The notes under the pieces are model-generated. The model saw only the letters and a program-made list of their open reading frames with translations, was not told the origin of the DNA and ran no database searches. From the NCBI RefSeq assembly GCF_001636425.1, contig NZ_LWJG01000004.1, forward strand, positions 124,001-188,000: a stretch of DNA of 64,000 nt, given 5' to 3'. Position numbers and translations under genes: made by a program. Below, one piece after another: positions 1 through 9,774 of this stretch (the first letter of the stretch is position 1; the number at the start of each line of letters is the position of its first letter). The stretch is from Heyndrickxia acidicola. GTDB taxonomy: Bacteria; Bacillota; Bacilli; Bacillales; Bacillaceae_C.

Positions 1-1
1 G

Positions 2-434
2 CATCGTAACGCTTTACTGGAATTAGTCTAAGTTCTTCCAGATCCATCTAGTTCATGGCGTCCTTGGGAGGAAGGCATGACCGTTAGGGAACTGGTACAT
101 CATCTGGCTTGGACACCTGATTTTTTCTTTGCTGCAATGGACGGACGCGACATGATTGTTCCGCCAGTTCCCGAAACAATTACTGAAGCGAGCGAACTTT
201 TAAAGTAGCTAACAAAGGAGCATGAGCAAAAATTACTAGCTTATACAGACGAAGATTTACAGAATGACGCAACGATTGAACTTTTTAAAATTACGGAACC
301 GGGTATAGAAGTACTCCATCAAGTTAATCGGTCATGAGGCTCATCATAAAGGACAACTTGTGCTCTATGCCCGTATGCTGGGAGTCATCCCTCCATTTTA
401 TATAGATTTAAGACATGCAGCCTTAGTTCTTTAA
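2..434 (+). pseudogene. DinB-family protein, decayed copy, 5' end outside window
   Basis: The translated segment closely matches the intact DinB protein at 12859-13326 (shared motifs LVHHLAWTPDFFFAA and IGHEAHHKGQL), so it was a DinB/YfiT-like four-helix metal-binding protein. The reading frame has TAA at 29-31 and TAG at 206-208, and an extra base near 323 shifts the frame before the histidine motif; the shifted frame ends at 434. Three lesions make it a pseudogene. The start lies upstream of the window. It is probably a decayed member of the duplicated DJ-1/ABM/DinB cluster seen at 9.8-13.3 kb. Confidence 0.85.
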
Positions 435-457
435 TAATAAGAACTAAGGCATTTTTT
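420..457 (+). terminator. Rho-independent terminator
   Basis: A perfect 12-bp stem (420-431 with 439-450, GCCTTAGTTCTT arm) with a 7-nt loop is followed by a T-rich run. It overlaps the stop codon of the decayed DinB gene. Confidence 0.85.
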
Positions 458-653
458 AATCTCAACTTTCCGAACAAGTGTGTAAAATTGCTCAAGAAAT
501 GTTTATCCTTCGCTTATAGTCATCAAAAGCTAAAGTCAATCATATTCATTTAATTTGCACCTTTTTTAATAATAAATAGCAATAATTATACAAGCATATG
601 GCTTTAAAAGATAAAAGTATAATGTACTAGTGTTGACAATATAGCAAGTTCAT

Positions 654-681
654 TTGACAAAATGTCAAAAATCGATATTAT
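654..681 (+). promoter_or_regulatory. Sigma-A-like promoter with palindromic operator over the -35
   Basis: TTGACA at 654-659 and TATTAT at 676-681 are separated by 16 bp. The -35 is the left half of a perfect inverted repeat, TTGACA-AAA-TGTCAA (654-668). A palindrome on the -35 just upstream of an XRE regulator suggests autoregulation; that is inference. The rest of 435-773 shows no coding signal. Confidence 0.5.
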
Positions 682-773
682 ATACATTGTAGTTAATAGG
701 CGATATTTTAAAAAAGTAGATTGATAATTTTAGTGTATATATATTCTAATCATTAACGGAAGGAGGGGTAAGA

Positions 774-1436
774 ATGCCTGAAGTGAGAAAAAAAAGTAAA
801 GTTGGTTTGCTGATAAAGGAAAGATTGAAGGAACGTTCACTATCCATGAGCAAACTGAGTGAGCTTACTAAAATTGATACAGCGACAATTTCAAGGATCA
901 TCAACAGTAAACGAAAAGCAAGTCCTGAGCACTTGAGAAAAATTGCTGAATGCCTTGAAATTCCTATTTCTGAACTATTTGTAGCTACAGGTTACCTTCC
1001 AGAATCCGAAGTGGAAAAGCAGTATACCGATGATCTTCATTCTTCGATTGATACCATTCAAACAATTCTTGAAACTTCAAATTTGTTAGATAAAAAGTTT
1101 ACGATTAAACATGTTGAACAAAAATTAACTACCTATGCAAAATTCTCAAAGACTGAAGAAGGAAAAGAAATTATTTTGACCGGCTTTGAGGAGAAGCTTC
1201 AAAAAGTGGGGGGAATTGGGCCCATTATTTCTCAGTTGAAGGATATGTTTGACAGATTCAGATTAAAGAAGGGTACCCCATCCGAACTTGCAATAATGGG
1301 AGGAGCACTCATTTATTTCATTTTACCCGTGGATTTAATTCCAGATTATATCTTTCCAATCGGGTATTTAGATGATGCAATCGTTGTACAACTTGCGTTA
1401 TCTCTACTTCAAAAAAAAGAAGCTTCAAAACTTTAA
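774..1436 (+). CDS. XRE-family regulator fused to a DUF1232 (YkvA-like) domain
   Basis: The 220-residue protein has an N-terminal XRE/Cro helix-turn-helix (about residues 10-65, with SMSKLSELTKIDTATISRI) and a C-terminal DUF1232 membrane-associated segment (about 165-210, with ALIYFILPVDLIPDYIFPIG). XRE proteins bind short palindromes; DUF1232 has no firm biochemical role. The start follows a strong AGGAGG-type site ending about 6 nt upstream. It stands alone, and a palindrome over its own promoter at 654-668 could be its operator. The DNA-binding assignment is firm, the target unknown. Confidence 0.8.
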   Translation: MPEVRKKSKVGLLIKERLKERSLSMSKLSELTKIDTATISRIINSKRKASPEHLRKIAECLEIPISELFVATGYLPESEVEKQYTDDLHSSIDTIQTILETSNLLDKKFTIKHVEQKLTTYAKFSKTEEGKEIILTGFEEKLQKVGGIGPIISQLKDMFDRFRLKKGTPSELAIMGGALIYFILPVDLIPDYIFPIGYLDDAIVVQLALSLLQKKEASKL

Positions 1437-1676
1437 GGAATATCTCTTTCAATATACAGGCTTGTTTTAGTAAATAAATTTCAAAGTTGGGCATTCCTTA
1501 TATCCCTACAGTTAGGAAGAAGGGAATATATGACCACATATAGACTGTAAAACTTAATCCTGGCTCAGTGTATTATAGAACGGACTTCCTATGTTGAACT
1601 TGCCTTATTTTCTATAATTTTTCCTTACGCTATCAATGAGTCTTATATATCTAAGTTCTAATGAAGGAGCAGAAGC

Positions 1677-2699
1677 ATGACACAAATAAATACTGAAAAA
1701 GATTCTCTTCGTTCAATGAGAAAGACTAAAAAACGCCGTAAATTTTTACGATATTCGTTAGTGATTTTCGTTCTTTTCATACTAGGCGCAGCAGGTGTTG
1801 TTGCTAGTGAATTTCATCGCCTGAACCCCCTAAATCATTTTAATCACTTAAAAGTGATTGGAACCACGAGTACTGCAATCAGTGGCTATAAAGAAAAATC
1901 AGGGGTCTTCAATGTACTTTTAATCGGATCTGATGCACGAAAAACAGATCCAGCCGGTCATACAGATTCCATACTTTTGGTTCATGCCGACTTGAATAAT
2001 CATAGATACGACGTCATGAGTCTTCCGCGTGATTCTCGTGTATACATGCCTGGAATTGGCTATACAAAACTGACAAGTGTTCAATATATTTCTCAGATTC
2101 AACACGGGTCTAAGCAAGGCGTAGTTGATGCCATCAACTCTATCTCGAATCTCACTGGTGTTCCGATTAACTATTATGCAGAGACAAATTATTGGGGTTT
2201 TCAGGATATGGTCAATGCGATTGGCGGAATTGAAATGGATGTTCCCTTTAATGTGACCCTGACACATCCATGGTATAAAAAAAATAAGAACAAGGTCATT
2301 ACAGCCGGAACACAATCACTAGATGGGGAAATGGTAACCGAAATTGTTCACGAACGTGATTCCGTACCGGGAACGGATTTTGGACGTCAAGAATTACAAG
2401 AAAGAGCATTGATTGGGATTGCCAAAAAGATCATGCAGCCGGCAAACATTACCAAACTTCCGGCACTATCCCGTTCTGCATCAAGCTTTCTTGTTGCAAC
2501 GAATATGACGACCGACGATTTTGTGAGTATAGGTTTGGGTGTGAAGAGTGATTTTCACCCGCAACAACAAATCAAATATCACCAGCTCAAAGGGAAAAGT
2601 ATGGTCATGTATGATGATGTTTTGAAAAGGGATAACGATGAAGTGGTCCTTGATCCCGTAAAGTTAAAAGAGGTTGTTCAAAAATACTTCACGAATTGA
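1677..2699 (+). CDS. LytR-CpsA-Psr (LCP) family cell-wall polymer ligase
   Basis: LCP enzymes transfer teichoic acid or other anionic polymers from lipid carriers to peptidoglycan outside the membrane. The 340-residue protein has a basic cytoplasmic start, one membrane anchor (about residues 23-45, YSLVIFVLFILGAAGVVAS) and the LCP domain from about residue 78 (NVLLIGSDAR, HTDSILLVHAD, MSLPRDSRV, and VHERDSVPGTDFGRQERA-like C-terminal motif). The conserved Asp and Arg residues for pyrophosphate binding are present. The start follows GAAGGAG. Single-gene unit closed by a strong terminator. Which polymer it transfers cannot be told from sequence. Confidence 0.9.
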   Translation: MTQINTEKDSLRSMRKTKKRRKFLRYSLVIFVLFILGAAGVVASEFHRLNPLNHFNHLKVIGTTSTAISGYKEKSGVFNVLLIGSDARKTDPAGHTDSILLVHADLNNHRYDVMSLPRDSRVYMPGIGYTKLTSVQYISQIQHGSKQGVVDAINSISNLTGVPINYYAETNYWGFQDMVNAIGGIEMDVPFNVTLTHPWYKKNKNKVITAGTQSLDGEMVTEIVHERDSVPGTDFGRQELQERALIGIAKKIMQPANITKLPALSRSASSFLVATNMTTDDFVSIGLGVKSDFHPQQQIKYHQLKGKSMVMYDDVLKRDNDEVVLDPVKLKEVVQKYFTN

Positions 2700-2722
2700 A
2701 CCTAAAGCACAGGAATTAACTT

Positions 2723-2775
2723 AGAAGACAAGAAAAATGGATTATTCCTTTCCATTTTTCTTGTCTTCTTTATTT
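2723..2775 (+). terminator. Strong terminator after LCP gene
   Basis: A perfect 19-bp stem (2723-2741 with 2751-2769) and a 9-nt loop lead into a T-rich stretch. Confidence 0.85.
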
Positions 2776-3015
2776 CGATTTACCATATCTGCAGAGAGAT
2801 ATCCTAGATGATCTTGGTAATAACAAGAAGAAATAAAAGGCAACAATAGATAGAATATTTTAAGACATGTAGGAATGAGTTGGCAAGAGCTGTTCTCTCT
2901 CAAGAGAAACGGTTTTTTTCGATGAGGAGAGCAATAAATAGAATGGGTTTATTGAATCAAATCTTCTTTCAAAAAAATAACCCTCTAAAAAGGTTGGAAA
3001 ACTAAAATAGTTAAC

Positions 3016-3041
3016 TATTCTTCAATTCACCGGCATATATT
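3016..3041 (+). promoter_or_regulatory. Possible sigma-E-type promoter
   Basis: TATT at 3016-3019 and CATATATT at 3034-3041 lie 14 bp apart, resembling the mother-cell sigma-E pattern, 28 bp before an RsfA/YlbO-like gene. The preceding 2776-3015 holds only a weak bulged hairpin near 2889-2920. Weak motif; expression timing is inferred. Confidence 0.3.
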
Positions 3042-3068
3042 CTACAAAAAGAATAAGGAGAGGAAACG

Positions 3069-3572
3069 ATGGCCTTTAAAAGACAGGATTCTTGGTCTCC
3101 AGGTGATGATACATTGCTAGCTCAAACGGTTTTGGAACATATTCGAAAAGGAAGCACACAATTAAAAGCGTTTGAAGAAATTGGGGGCATTTTAAAACGT
3201 ACGGCATCAGCCTGTGGTTTCCGCTGGAATTCGTTTGTTCGAAAGCAATATAAAGAAGCGATTGAAGCTGCGAAAGAAAGTCGCAAGACCGTAAAGGTAA
3301 AATCAAACAAAAGTGAACCTAATGGTGATGCTTTATTAGAAGCTTCTTCTTCCAACCTCTTTTCTATCTCCCAAAATACACTAAACTTTGAAAACGTCAT
3401 TCACTATTTGCAGCAATGGAACCAAGAAAAACAGGAACAGGAAACAAAATTTCTTCAATTAACGAAGCAGTATCAATCGACAGAAAAACAATTTAAGGAA
3501 TTGGAGAAAGAACATAATTCACTGCTACAATTACTTGAGAAGGCGAGTAATCTGGTAAGCAGCAAAAAATAA
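3069..3572 (+). CDS. RsfA/YlbO-family sporulation transcription regulator
   Basis: The protein starts with the Myb-like domain typical of RsfA and YlbO ([20 protein letters not shown], then [12 protein letters not shown] and [11 protein letters not shown], residues 1-65), followed by a charged linker and a C-terminal coiled coil (about 110-165, rich in E, K, Q). Length 167 fits YlbO-type proteins. Family members tune compartment-specific genes during sporulation. Start follows AAGGAGAGG. A sigma-E-like element lies upstream and a terminator follows. RsfA and YlbO cannot be separated with certainty here. Confidence 0.8.
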   Translation: MAFKRQDSWSPGDDTLLAQTVLEHIRKGSTQLKAFEEIGGILKRTASACGFRWNSFVRKQYKEAIEAAKESRKTVKVKSNKSEPNGDALLEASSSNLFSISQNTLNFENVIHYLQQWNQEKQEQETKFLQLTKQYQSTEKQFKELEKEHNSLLQLLEKASNLVSSKK

Positions 3573-3597
3573 TATCATTTAATAGGTATGAAGGAAG

Positions 3598-3626
3598 GGA
3601 CCTGAATTGTAGCAGGTTCTTTTTTA
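3598..3626 (+). terminator. Terminator after RsfA-like gene
   Basis: GACCTG and CAGGTTC arms (one bulged T) around an 8-nt loop are followed by six Ts. Confidence 0.65.
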
Positions 3627-3735
3627 TGTTCAACATAAAGGAAACTCTTGTTGAATTATTGTATGGATTTGACGATATATCGATGTCTGATATATTGACC
3701 AGAGGAAAATTCAATCCCATAGGAGTTAAGGAGAT

Positions 3736-4117
3736 AAGAGAAAAAAGGATAGAAAAATATACACCTTTTACCCCAGGAAGAAAAGGAAAATGCCTGGCTT
3801 GAGAGAATGGGGACAGAAGGCTGGGTTTTAGTACGGTATTTTTGGGGCTCTATACTTTTAGTCAAGCAGAGCCGAAACAGTATATTTATTTGGACAGATT
3901 TTAAATTTAAGGGCCGGAAAGACTTGAAAGAATATTTCGCGCTGTTTGAAGATGCCGGCTAGGAACATGCTGCAGCGTTTGCGAATTGGCATTATTTCCG
4001 AACAGAAGCAGCAACGTCAAAAATACTGGTTATCCATTCGGGTACGGACTCAAAAGCTGAAAAATTTTTAAAAGTTGATGAGAGGCTTATGCTCGGGAAT
4101 TTCCAGCAGTACATGTA
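3736..4117 (+). pseudogene. DUF2812-family membrane protein, multiply frameshifted
   Basis: Reading across three frames gives a DUF2812-like N-terminal region: AWLERMGTEGWVLVRYFWG, then QAEPKQYIYLDRF, then KEYFALFEDAG, then EHAAAFANWHYFRTEA. DUF2812 proteins are often encoded beside PadR regulators and are of unknown function. Frame changes occur near 3785, 3855 and 3905, and the conserved Trp after EDAG is a TAG stop (3959-3961). The segment ends at a TAG at 4115-4117 without the usual downstream membrane helices. It is clearly dead. Confidence 0.65.
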
Positions 4118-4133
4118 GACTAAAGAAACGAAC

Positions 4134-5234
4134 TTAAGATAAAGATTGCTTTCCCTTTTTGAATTTATTTTTAATGATAATCGCTAGACAAAGAAGTGGG
4201 ATATAAATATAAAGGAGCATAAATCCCACTTGCCCAAGGAAGGTTAGATACGAGTTTATCTGCAACCGTGTAGTGAATAACGGAATACATATAAGGCACA
4301 CTCCGCAATGTAGGAAAACACCTAATCGCTGCTTGCAATGAAAGGTTCGTTTGAGAATGCGGGTAGCACACCAGATATAGTTACAGACAATCGGCATGAT
4401 AATCAGACACCAGTTAGCAATAGCAATATATTCAAACCTTTCCACTACAGGGAGATGAATGATTTTAAAAATATCCAAGGTTGCCCAAATTTCCCGAACT
4501 AATTGTTCAGGTGTAAAGAAAGCAAAGGAAAGGACTGCAATATATACATAAATCAGCATGATGGTAATCAATCCTAAATGAGTCCATTTCTTCGATTTTT
4601 GCGGGTTTTTAATAAAGGGATAATAGAATAAAAGGGTTTCAAATCCCAAATTGGTAAAGGCCATATTTTGAGATGCCAAAAAAAGGTCTTTCATCGAATG
4701 GTCCCCTATGGGCAGTAAGTGATGAAAATCTCCAAACTGTAAGGAAAGACCTAATACAATAACAATGTAAAAAGGCAAAATATAAGCAAAAAAAGCGATG
4801 CCGGTAACGGTTCGGAAACCGCCGAAAATGATATATATACATAAAGATAAAAAGGCTAAACTAAACCAAAAAATCTTGAAATCCGGGAACATCCATACCT
4901 GAACAACCTCAATATAAGAGCGTAATACGCCAATCGTCATGGCTAAAAAATAGACAAACCAAATCAAATTTAAAACGCCGCCAAACCACTTTCCAAATAA
5001 AATGAAATGTGAATCGTTGAGATCGCCGCCGTTGCTTTGCTCCAGTAGTCTGTACATGAACCACATCACAAGATTGGTACTGATTCCGGCAATGATAATG
5101 GATATCCATGCGTCATAGCCGGCTGTTCTAGCGAGTATTCGCTGAAACCCCATTACCCCAACAGCAACTTGGTTACCCATTAAAAAGAAGAGAAGAAAAG
5201 GTGAAATCTTTCGGTTTTCGGGTACGGGCTGCAT
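4134..5234 (-). CDS. GerAB-type spore germination permease
   Basis: GerAB subunits are APC-fold inner-membrane proteins that bind germinant within a GerA-type receptor. The protein has about ten hydrophobic helices and the family start NRKISPFLLFFLMGNQVAVG, plus GFRTVTGIAFFAY. The start at 5234 is chosen because GGGAGG lies 6 nt before it; a longer frame to 5258 has no such site. Length 366 fits the family. No gerAA or gerAC gene is nearby, so it is an orphan subunit; the receptor partner must lie elsewhere or it acts without one. Confidence 0.85.
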   Translation of the reverse strand: MQPVPENRKISPFLLFFLMGNQVAVGVMGFQRILARTAGYDAWISIIIAGISTNLVMWFMYRLLEQSNGGDLNDSHFILFGKWFGGVLNLIWFVYFLAMTIGVLRSYIEVVQVWMFPDFKIFWFSLAFLSLCIYIIFGGFRTVTGIAFFAYILPFYIVIVLGLSLQFGDFHHLLPIGDHSMKDLFLASQNMAFTNLGFETLLFYYPFIKNPQKSKKWTHLGLITIMLIYVYIAVLSFAFFTPEQLVREIWATLDIFKIIHLPVVERFEYIAIANWCLIIMPIVCNYIWCATRILKRTFHCKQRLGVFLHCGVCLICIPLFTTRLQINSYLTFLGQVGFMLLYIYIPLLCLAIIIKNKFKKGKQSLS

Positions 5235-5448
5235 ACTGAATCCTCCCAAATCAGGCATTTATTTTAACGTAGTATGTCCCAAAGAAACGATAACTATGAA
5301 AAAGAAGGGAAAACATCTGTTTTGAGATAGAAGACAGAGCCATGCAAGCCTTTTCTATGCTTTTTTTGTGCATAAACATTCCTTCTTAAAAGATACTAAC
5401 AAGTGTAAACCGAGTTTTAACTCGCAACCTGAAGGAGGAAATAACCAT

Positions 5449-5865
5449 ATGCAAGTTAGAAATGTTATGAGTTCGGAAGTTGAATGCTGCAACACGCAGG
5501 ACACATTATCAGCCGTTGCTTCTAAGATGCAATCCTTGAATGTAGGGGCACTTCCGGTAGTAGAAAATGAAAACATTATTGGCATGGTGACAGACCGTGA
5601 TATGGTCGTCCGCGGTTTAACTAATGGAAATTCTGGGGATTCTGTTCACACGGTTATGTCTTCAAATGTAGTAACAGTATCTGCGGATGCTTCTTTAGAA
5701 GAAGCTGCTCAGTTAATGTCCCAGCATCAGGTAAGACGCCTTCCTGTGGTAGATAATGGCCATTTGGTTGGGATCGTATCTCTAGGAGATCTTGCTGTAC
5801 GAAATCAGGCAGACCACAGTGCGGGGCAAGCCCTTTCTCAAATCTCACAACAAGATTTATCTTAA
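5449..5865 (+). CDS. Tandem CBS-domain protein (YhcV-like)
   Basis: Two CBS motifs fill the 138-residue protein: residues 1-60 (VRNVMSSEVECC, GALPVVENENIIGMVTDRD) and 68-125 (VHTVMSSNVVTVS, RRLPVVDNGHLVGIVSLGD). CBS pairs bind adenine nucleotides and act as energy or stress sensors; stand-alone versions such as B. subtilis YhcV have no settled role. The start is the ATG after GAAGGAGG, not the in-frame upstream codons. It is monocistronic, with a terminator 55 bp downstream. Confidence 0.85.
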   Translation: MQVRNVMSSEVECCNTQDTLSAVASKMQSLNVGALPVVENENIIGMVTDRDMVVRGLTNGNSGDSVHTVMSSNVVTVSADASLEEAAQLMSQHQVRRLPVVDNGHLVGIVSLGDLAVRNQADHSAGQALSQISQQDLS

Positions 5866-5918
5866 TTTAAAAAATAAAAGTGTTTTTTGGGGAAGGCTTC
5901 TCAATAAAGAAAACATCG

Positions 5919-5950
5919 AAAAATGACGTGTGCTCACGTCATTTTTTTTT
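5919..5950 (+). terminator. Terminator after CBS gene
   Basis: AAAATGACGTG and CACGTCATTTT arms around TGCT with a run of Ts. Confidence 0.85.
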
Positions 5951-6445
5951 CTCCATTTCATTAAAGAATCCCTATTTGTTTATACCATATACAGGAGTAC
6001 TTTACATATGCTAAATAGTGAACCTCTCCAGCTAATTCAATAAACACTACCTCTATTGCGCATCAAACGGTTATTGCACTAAAGATGTATTTTAGTCAAA
6101 TAAGGATGAGAGCAGTCATATTGTCTATTTCAATATTGCTAACAGGTAAAAGAATTGTTGTATTTAAGTTAAGGTGATGAAAAAAGTAAAGAACAATTTA
6201 GAAAATCATTTTCAATTACTTTTTTACAGCATTTAATGAAATGTCAGATTTTGTCGAATGTTATACATATAAATAGAGAATTGGAACTGATAACATTGGA
6301 ATTAGAGACTTTTATCCTAGGTCTAAAGAAAGTAATATATCTGAAGTTCAAATCCCTGAATTTTCTTTTGTACGAATGAAAACTATTTTGAAAAGGGAGT
6401 TATACATACATTCTTTCAGTACATTATCTCATAGAATTTAACCCA
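5951..6445. other. Non-coding stretch, nothing identified
   Basis: AT-rich DNA with many stops in all frames. No recognisable gene, RNA or repeat was found. It precedes the chemoreceptor gene and presumably holds its promoter. Confidence 0.4.
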
Positions 6446-6461
6446 CGAGAGGAGACATACT

Positions 6462-8234
6462 GTGCTTAACGATAAAGCAAGCTTAAATGATTCTACAAAT
6501 AAAAAAAGAGGGAATATTTGGAAAATCATAGCGATTATTGGTGTGCTAGTGATCACCCAGATACTGATGGCCATTGTACTAGCCGTATCGTCCAAAAATA
6601 TGATTGGTAACCTAACCGAATTAAAGACCAATGATTTACAGTTCAACATGTATGCCCAAAAAGCAAATCAAGGTTTTTTAACAGTCGATGATCAAACCAA
6701 CATGTGGGTAGGATTAGGAGTCGGATCAGAACGTTTTGGAGATCAAAAGTTGGCAGATGAAACACTCAACACAACGAGAGAAGGAGAAAAAGAATTACAG
6801 AATAGTTTGGAACAGTTAATGACGATGAAACTAAGTAATAATGAAAGAAAACACTTGGGACAGGCCATTGAAGATACTAAGAGTTATTTAGATTTTTACC
6901 ATCAAGTTCTTCAGCTGAATGAACAAGATCATAAAAAAGCACAAGAAATTGTATATGTGTCCAATTCAGATGCTTCGGATGCCTTAACAAAGGACTTACA
7001 AACTATATTAGATGATGCAAAGCAAAGAATGGACAATCAAACGTCTCAAACGCTGGATATTACCCAGCTTGTTTATCTATTGGCTTGGGTTGGAGGAATC
7101 CTCCTTACTTTATTAAGTTTGTTCTGCCTATTCTACACATGGCGGACAACCACTCCCATTGTGAAGACAGCAGAAAAGATTAATGATCATCTTAATCATA
7201 TTTCAAATGGAAATTTAAGCCGAACTGAAATTGAATCCAATCATTTAAAGGGTGAAATGAAACACTTAGTCACTTCTGTTAATCGAATGACCAGGGATTT
7301 ACATTCCATTATTGTAAAAGTAAAAGAAGCATCCCACCAAATTGCCGCTTCTTCAGAAGAATTAACTGCTAGTGCAGAACAAACTAGTAGAGTAACTGAA
7401 CAAATCTCCCATGCAATCCAAGAGGTTGCAATTGGATCAGAAAAACAAGCTTCTCAAGCCTTAGAGGCTAAAAAAGCTGTTATTGAAATCTCTAAAGGCA
7501 TGAGTGAAGGTGCAACATCCATTCAATCGATTGCCAATTTTGCAGCTTCTACAAACCAAAAAGCAACAAGCGGAAATGAAATCGTTAACGAAGCCGTAAA
7601 ACAGATGAATATCGTACAACATGAAGTGGACTCAACTGCGCAAGTTGTAAATCGTCTTGGAGAAAAATCAAAGGAAATTGGCCAAATCGTGGAGATTATT
7701 ACCCAAATTGCAAACCAAACGAATTTGTTAGCTCTTAACGCAGCGATTGAGGCAGCAAGAGCAGGAGAACATGGGCGTGGGTTTGCAGTAGTAGCGGACG
7801 AGGTTAGAAAATTGGCTGAGCAATCGGCAAATGCTGCTGGAGAGATTAGTGGACTTATAGGTCAAATACAATTGGAAGCGAATAATGCCGTTGAAGCCAT
7901 GGACGAAGGAACGGCATCTGTGGCTAAAGGGATTCAGATGGTTCACAAAAGCAGTGAAAATTTTAGTGAGATTGTAAAAATGATTGAAAAAGCTTCCATT
8001 CAGTCTCAAGAAGTATCTACTATTATTGAAGAGGTGAATGCTAGCTCACAAAACATGGTCAATATTTTGGAAGATGTTACATACATATCCGAACAATCAT
8101 CCGGAAACACTCAAAATGTTGCAGCATCTGCTGAAGAACAGAATGCATCGATGGAAGAAATCTCTTCTTCGGCAGAATGGTTAAGTAAGATGGCGCTAGA
8201 TTTACAAGAAACCGTAAATAAATTTAAGGTATAA
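6462..8234 (+). CDS. Methyl-accepting chemotaxis protein
   Basis: Membrane chemoreceptor that signals to CheA/CheW. It has a first membrane helix (about residues 19-42), an extracellular helical sensor of about 160 residues, a second helix (about 203-226), a HAMP linker starting near [11 protein letters not shown], and the cytoplasmic coiled-coil signalling domain with the conserved hairpin tip ([38 protein letters not shown]). Length 590 is normal. The start is a GTG preceded by GAGGAG about 8 nt upstream. No chemotaxis genes are adjacent; the ligand is unknown. Confidence 0.9.
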   Translation: MLNDKASLNDSTNKKRGNIWKIIAIIGVLVITQILMAIVLAVSSKNMIGNLTELKTNDLQFNMYAQKANQGFLTVDDQTNMWVGLGVGSERFGDQKLADETLNTTREGEKELQNSLEQLMTMKLSNNERKHLGQAIEDTKSYLDFYHQVLQLNEQDHKKAQEIVYVSNSDASDALTKDLQTILDDAKQRMDNQTSQTLDITQLVYLLAWVGGILLTLLSLFCLFYTWRTTTPIVKTAEKINDHLNHISNGNLSRTEIESNHLKGEMKHLVTSVNRMTRDLHSIIVKVKEASHQIAASSEELTASAEQTSRVTEQISHAIQEVAIGSEKQASQALEAKKAVIEISKGMSEGATSIQSIANFAASTNQKATSGNEIVNEAVKQMNIVQHEVDSTAQVVNRLGEKSKEIGQIVEIITQIANQTNLLALNAAIEAARAGEHGRGFAVVADEVRKLAEQSANAAGEISGLIGQIQLEANNAVEAMDEGTASVAKGIQMVHKSSENFSEIVKMIEKASIQSQEVSTIIEEVNASSQNMVNILEDVTYISEQSSGNTQNVAASAEEQNASMEEISSSAEWLSKMALDLQETVNKFKV

Positions 8235-8339
8235 AGTATTAAAATAAAGTGATGTTTATGTATAACCGGTTCTGTTTTGGAGTACAAGTTAATAAAATGC
8301 ATAGGAAAAGAGGCAGCAAATTGCAAACGATGTAGATGT

Positions 8340-8367
8340 CCCTTTTTAATGAAATAAGGGCTTTTTT
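8340..8367 (+). terminator. Terminator after chemoreceptor gene
   Basis: CCCTT and AAGGG arms followed by CTTTTTT; modest stem, good position. Confidence 0.6.
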
Positions 8368-8405
8368 ATTAATTTAATATATTGTTGGTATAGTAAATTG
8401 TACAT

Positions 8406-8447
8406 AAAAAAGTAAGGTTACGGAAATTTCTGTAACCTTACTTTTTT
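8406..8447. terminator. Perfect 16-bp hairpin, bidirectional terminator
   Basis: Arms at 8406-8421 and 8432-8447 are perfectly complementary, with A-run and T-run ends, so it can terminate on either strand. No gene abuts it on the right. Confidence 0.7.
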
Positions 8448-8519
8448 AGAGAATTCAATGTCCTTACCCATATATATGTTACATTCATTATGTATAAAGT
8501 CAATAAATGCGATGGGGTA

Positions 8520-8670
8520 GGTGTGCGGCCGAGTCTAGTTCGTATCAAAATAGCGGGTGGGATTCCCGTCGCATAAAAACTAGCCATTCATTCGTGTAAA
8601 GTTTTGTAGGGCTAAAGGTAACTTTGTCTTTAAGCGTAGACCGTTAGGTGGTGGGCCAAAAAAACAAATG
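8520..8670 (+). mobile_element. Probable 5' remnant of a group II intron (domain I)
   Basis: The segment begins GTGTG (group II introns start GUGYG) and contains GCGGGTGGGATTCCCGTCGC, then AAAACTAGCC, ATTCATTCGTGTAAAG, GTAGGGC and GACCGTTAGGTGGTGG, which resemble domain I of bacterial group II introns as I remember them. No reverse transcriptase and no domain V follows, so it would be a dead fragment. Identification rests on motif memory, not a search. Confidence 0.4.
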
Positions 8671-8747
8671 GTTGAAGCGCAATGAATTGAAGGATAATGA
8701 ACAATAAAGAAGAGGATAGAAAACATGAATATCAAGTGGATATAAGT

Positions 8748-8784
8748 GGCTTTGTAATTCTTTGAGAGTTTACAAAGCCTTTTT
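8748..8784 (+). terminator. Terminator-like hairpin
   Basis: GGCTTTGTAA and TTACAAAGCC arms (8748-8757, 8770-8779) followed by TTTTT; no intact gene immediately upstream. Confidence 0.65.
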
Positions 8785-8931
8785 AATTGTTATACATTTT
8801 AATATTATTTAATTTGGGAAGTATCGAGCGATATATTTATGGAAACTCACCATAGCAATGAACGAATGGTTAGATGCTAGGAGTGGTACTAATTGCTAAC
8901 GAAAACCTCAAAAAGAAAAGACAAGGCAGCG

Positions 8932-9774
8932 TTATTTCAACATTGCCAATACTTTCTTACCGACTTGTTCATTTCTTGCAACTAATGAAACTTTTCGCTT
9001 AATGTCGAAATCTTCAATAGGAATGGCTTTTATATTAGGGGAAAGTCCTTTAGCAAAGATTTCAGGTAGGATAGAAATTCCAATGTTAGCTTCGATGAAC
9101 CCAAGAATGCTGTGGCCAAACTCAATTTCTGATGTGATGTGTAAATTCGCACCTCTTTCAGAAAAAGCATCCTGTATTATTTTTCTAGCATCGCAGGTCT
9201 CTAATAACATCACAAATGCCTCATCTTTAATTTCTTCAAAAGTTACTGTCTCAGCTCTCCCGAATGTAGGATGATGTTTATTGACATACAGTAAAAATCC
9301 TTCTGAAAAAACGAAAGTCGAGAAGTATGGATGGTGAATCCCTTTTTCATCAAATAAAGCAACATCTAGCTTCCCTTCTTTTAATCCCTCTAATAATTCC
9401 AAATAACTATGCGATATTTTTAATGTATAATCGGAACGCTTTGAGCTAGCAAGCTTTCTGGGTAGAAAAGATGTAGCAATACTAGGCCATGCCCCGATTG
9501 TGATTCCCATTAATCCTTGTTCAACCGTTATCTCTTTTTTGACAGTATTCCATTCTTTCAGGATTTCCTTGCAAACTGGAAGAAGTCGTTCACCTGCTTT
9601 TGTAAGTGTGACACCTACAGTTGATCGAGTAAATAAGTTTGCACCAAGGTCATTCTCCAAGTTTTTTATTTGTTTACTTAATGCAGGTTGGCTCATGTTT
9701 AATAGTTCACTTGCTTTTGTTAAGCTCTGTGTTTCAGCTGTTGTATAAAACGCTTCTAGCCACTCACTTCTCAT
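8932..9774 (-). CDS. LysR-family transcriptional regulator
   Basis: The N-terminal winged helix (residues 1-65: LEAFYTTAETQSLTKASELL, MSQPALSKQIKNLENDLG, LFTRSTVGVTLTKAGERLL) is typical of LysR proteins, followed by the effector-binding domain (about 90-280, GMTI-like start, LDVALFDEKG, GIGISILPE-like end). The start at 9774 has GAGG about 8 nt upstream; the in-frame codon at 9807 has none. It is divergent from the truncated DJ-1 gene and aldehyde dehydrogenase, its likely targets. Effector unknown. Confidence 0.85.
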   Translation of the reverse strand: MRSEWLEAFYTTAETQSLTKASELLNMSQPALSKQIKNLENDLGANLFTRSTVGVTLTKAGERLLPVCKEILKEWNTVKKEITVEQGLMGITIGAWPSIATSFLPRKLASSKRSDYTLKISHSYLELLEGLKEGKLDVALFDEKGIHHPYFSTFVFSEGFLLYVNKHHPTFGRAETVTFEEIKDEAFVMLLETCDARKIIQDAFSERGANLHITSEIEFGHSILGFIEANIGISILPEIFAKGLSPNIKAIPIEDFDIKRKVSLVARNEQVGKKVLAMLK

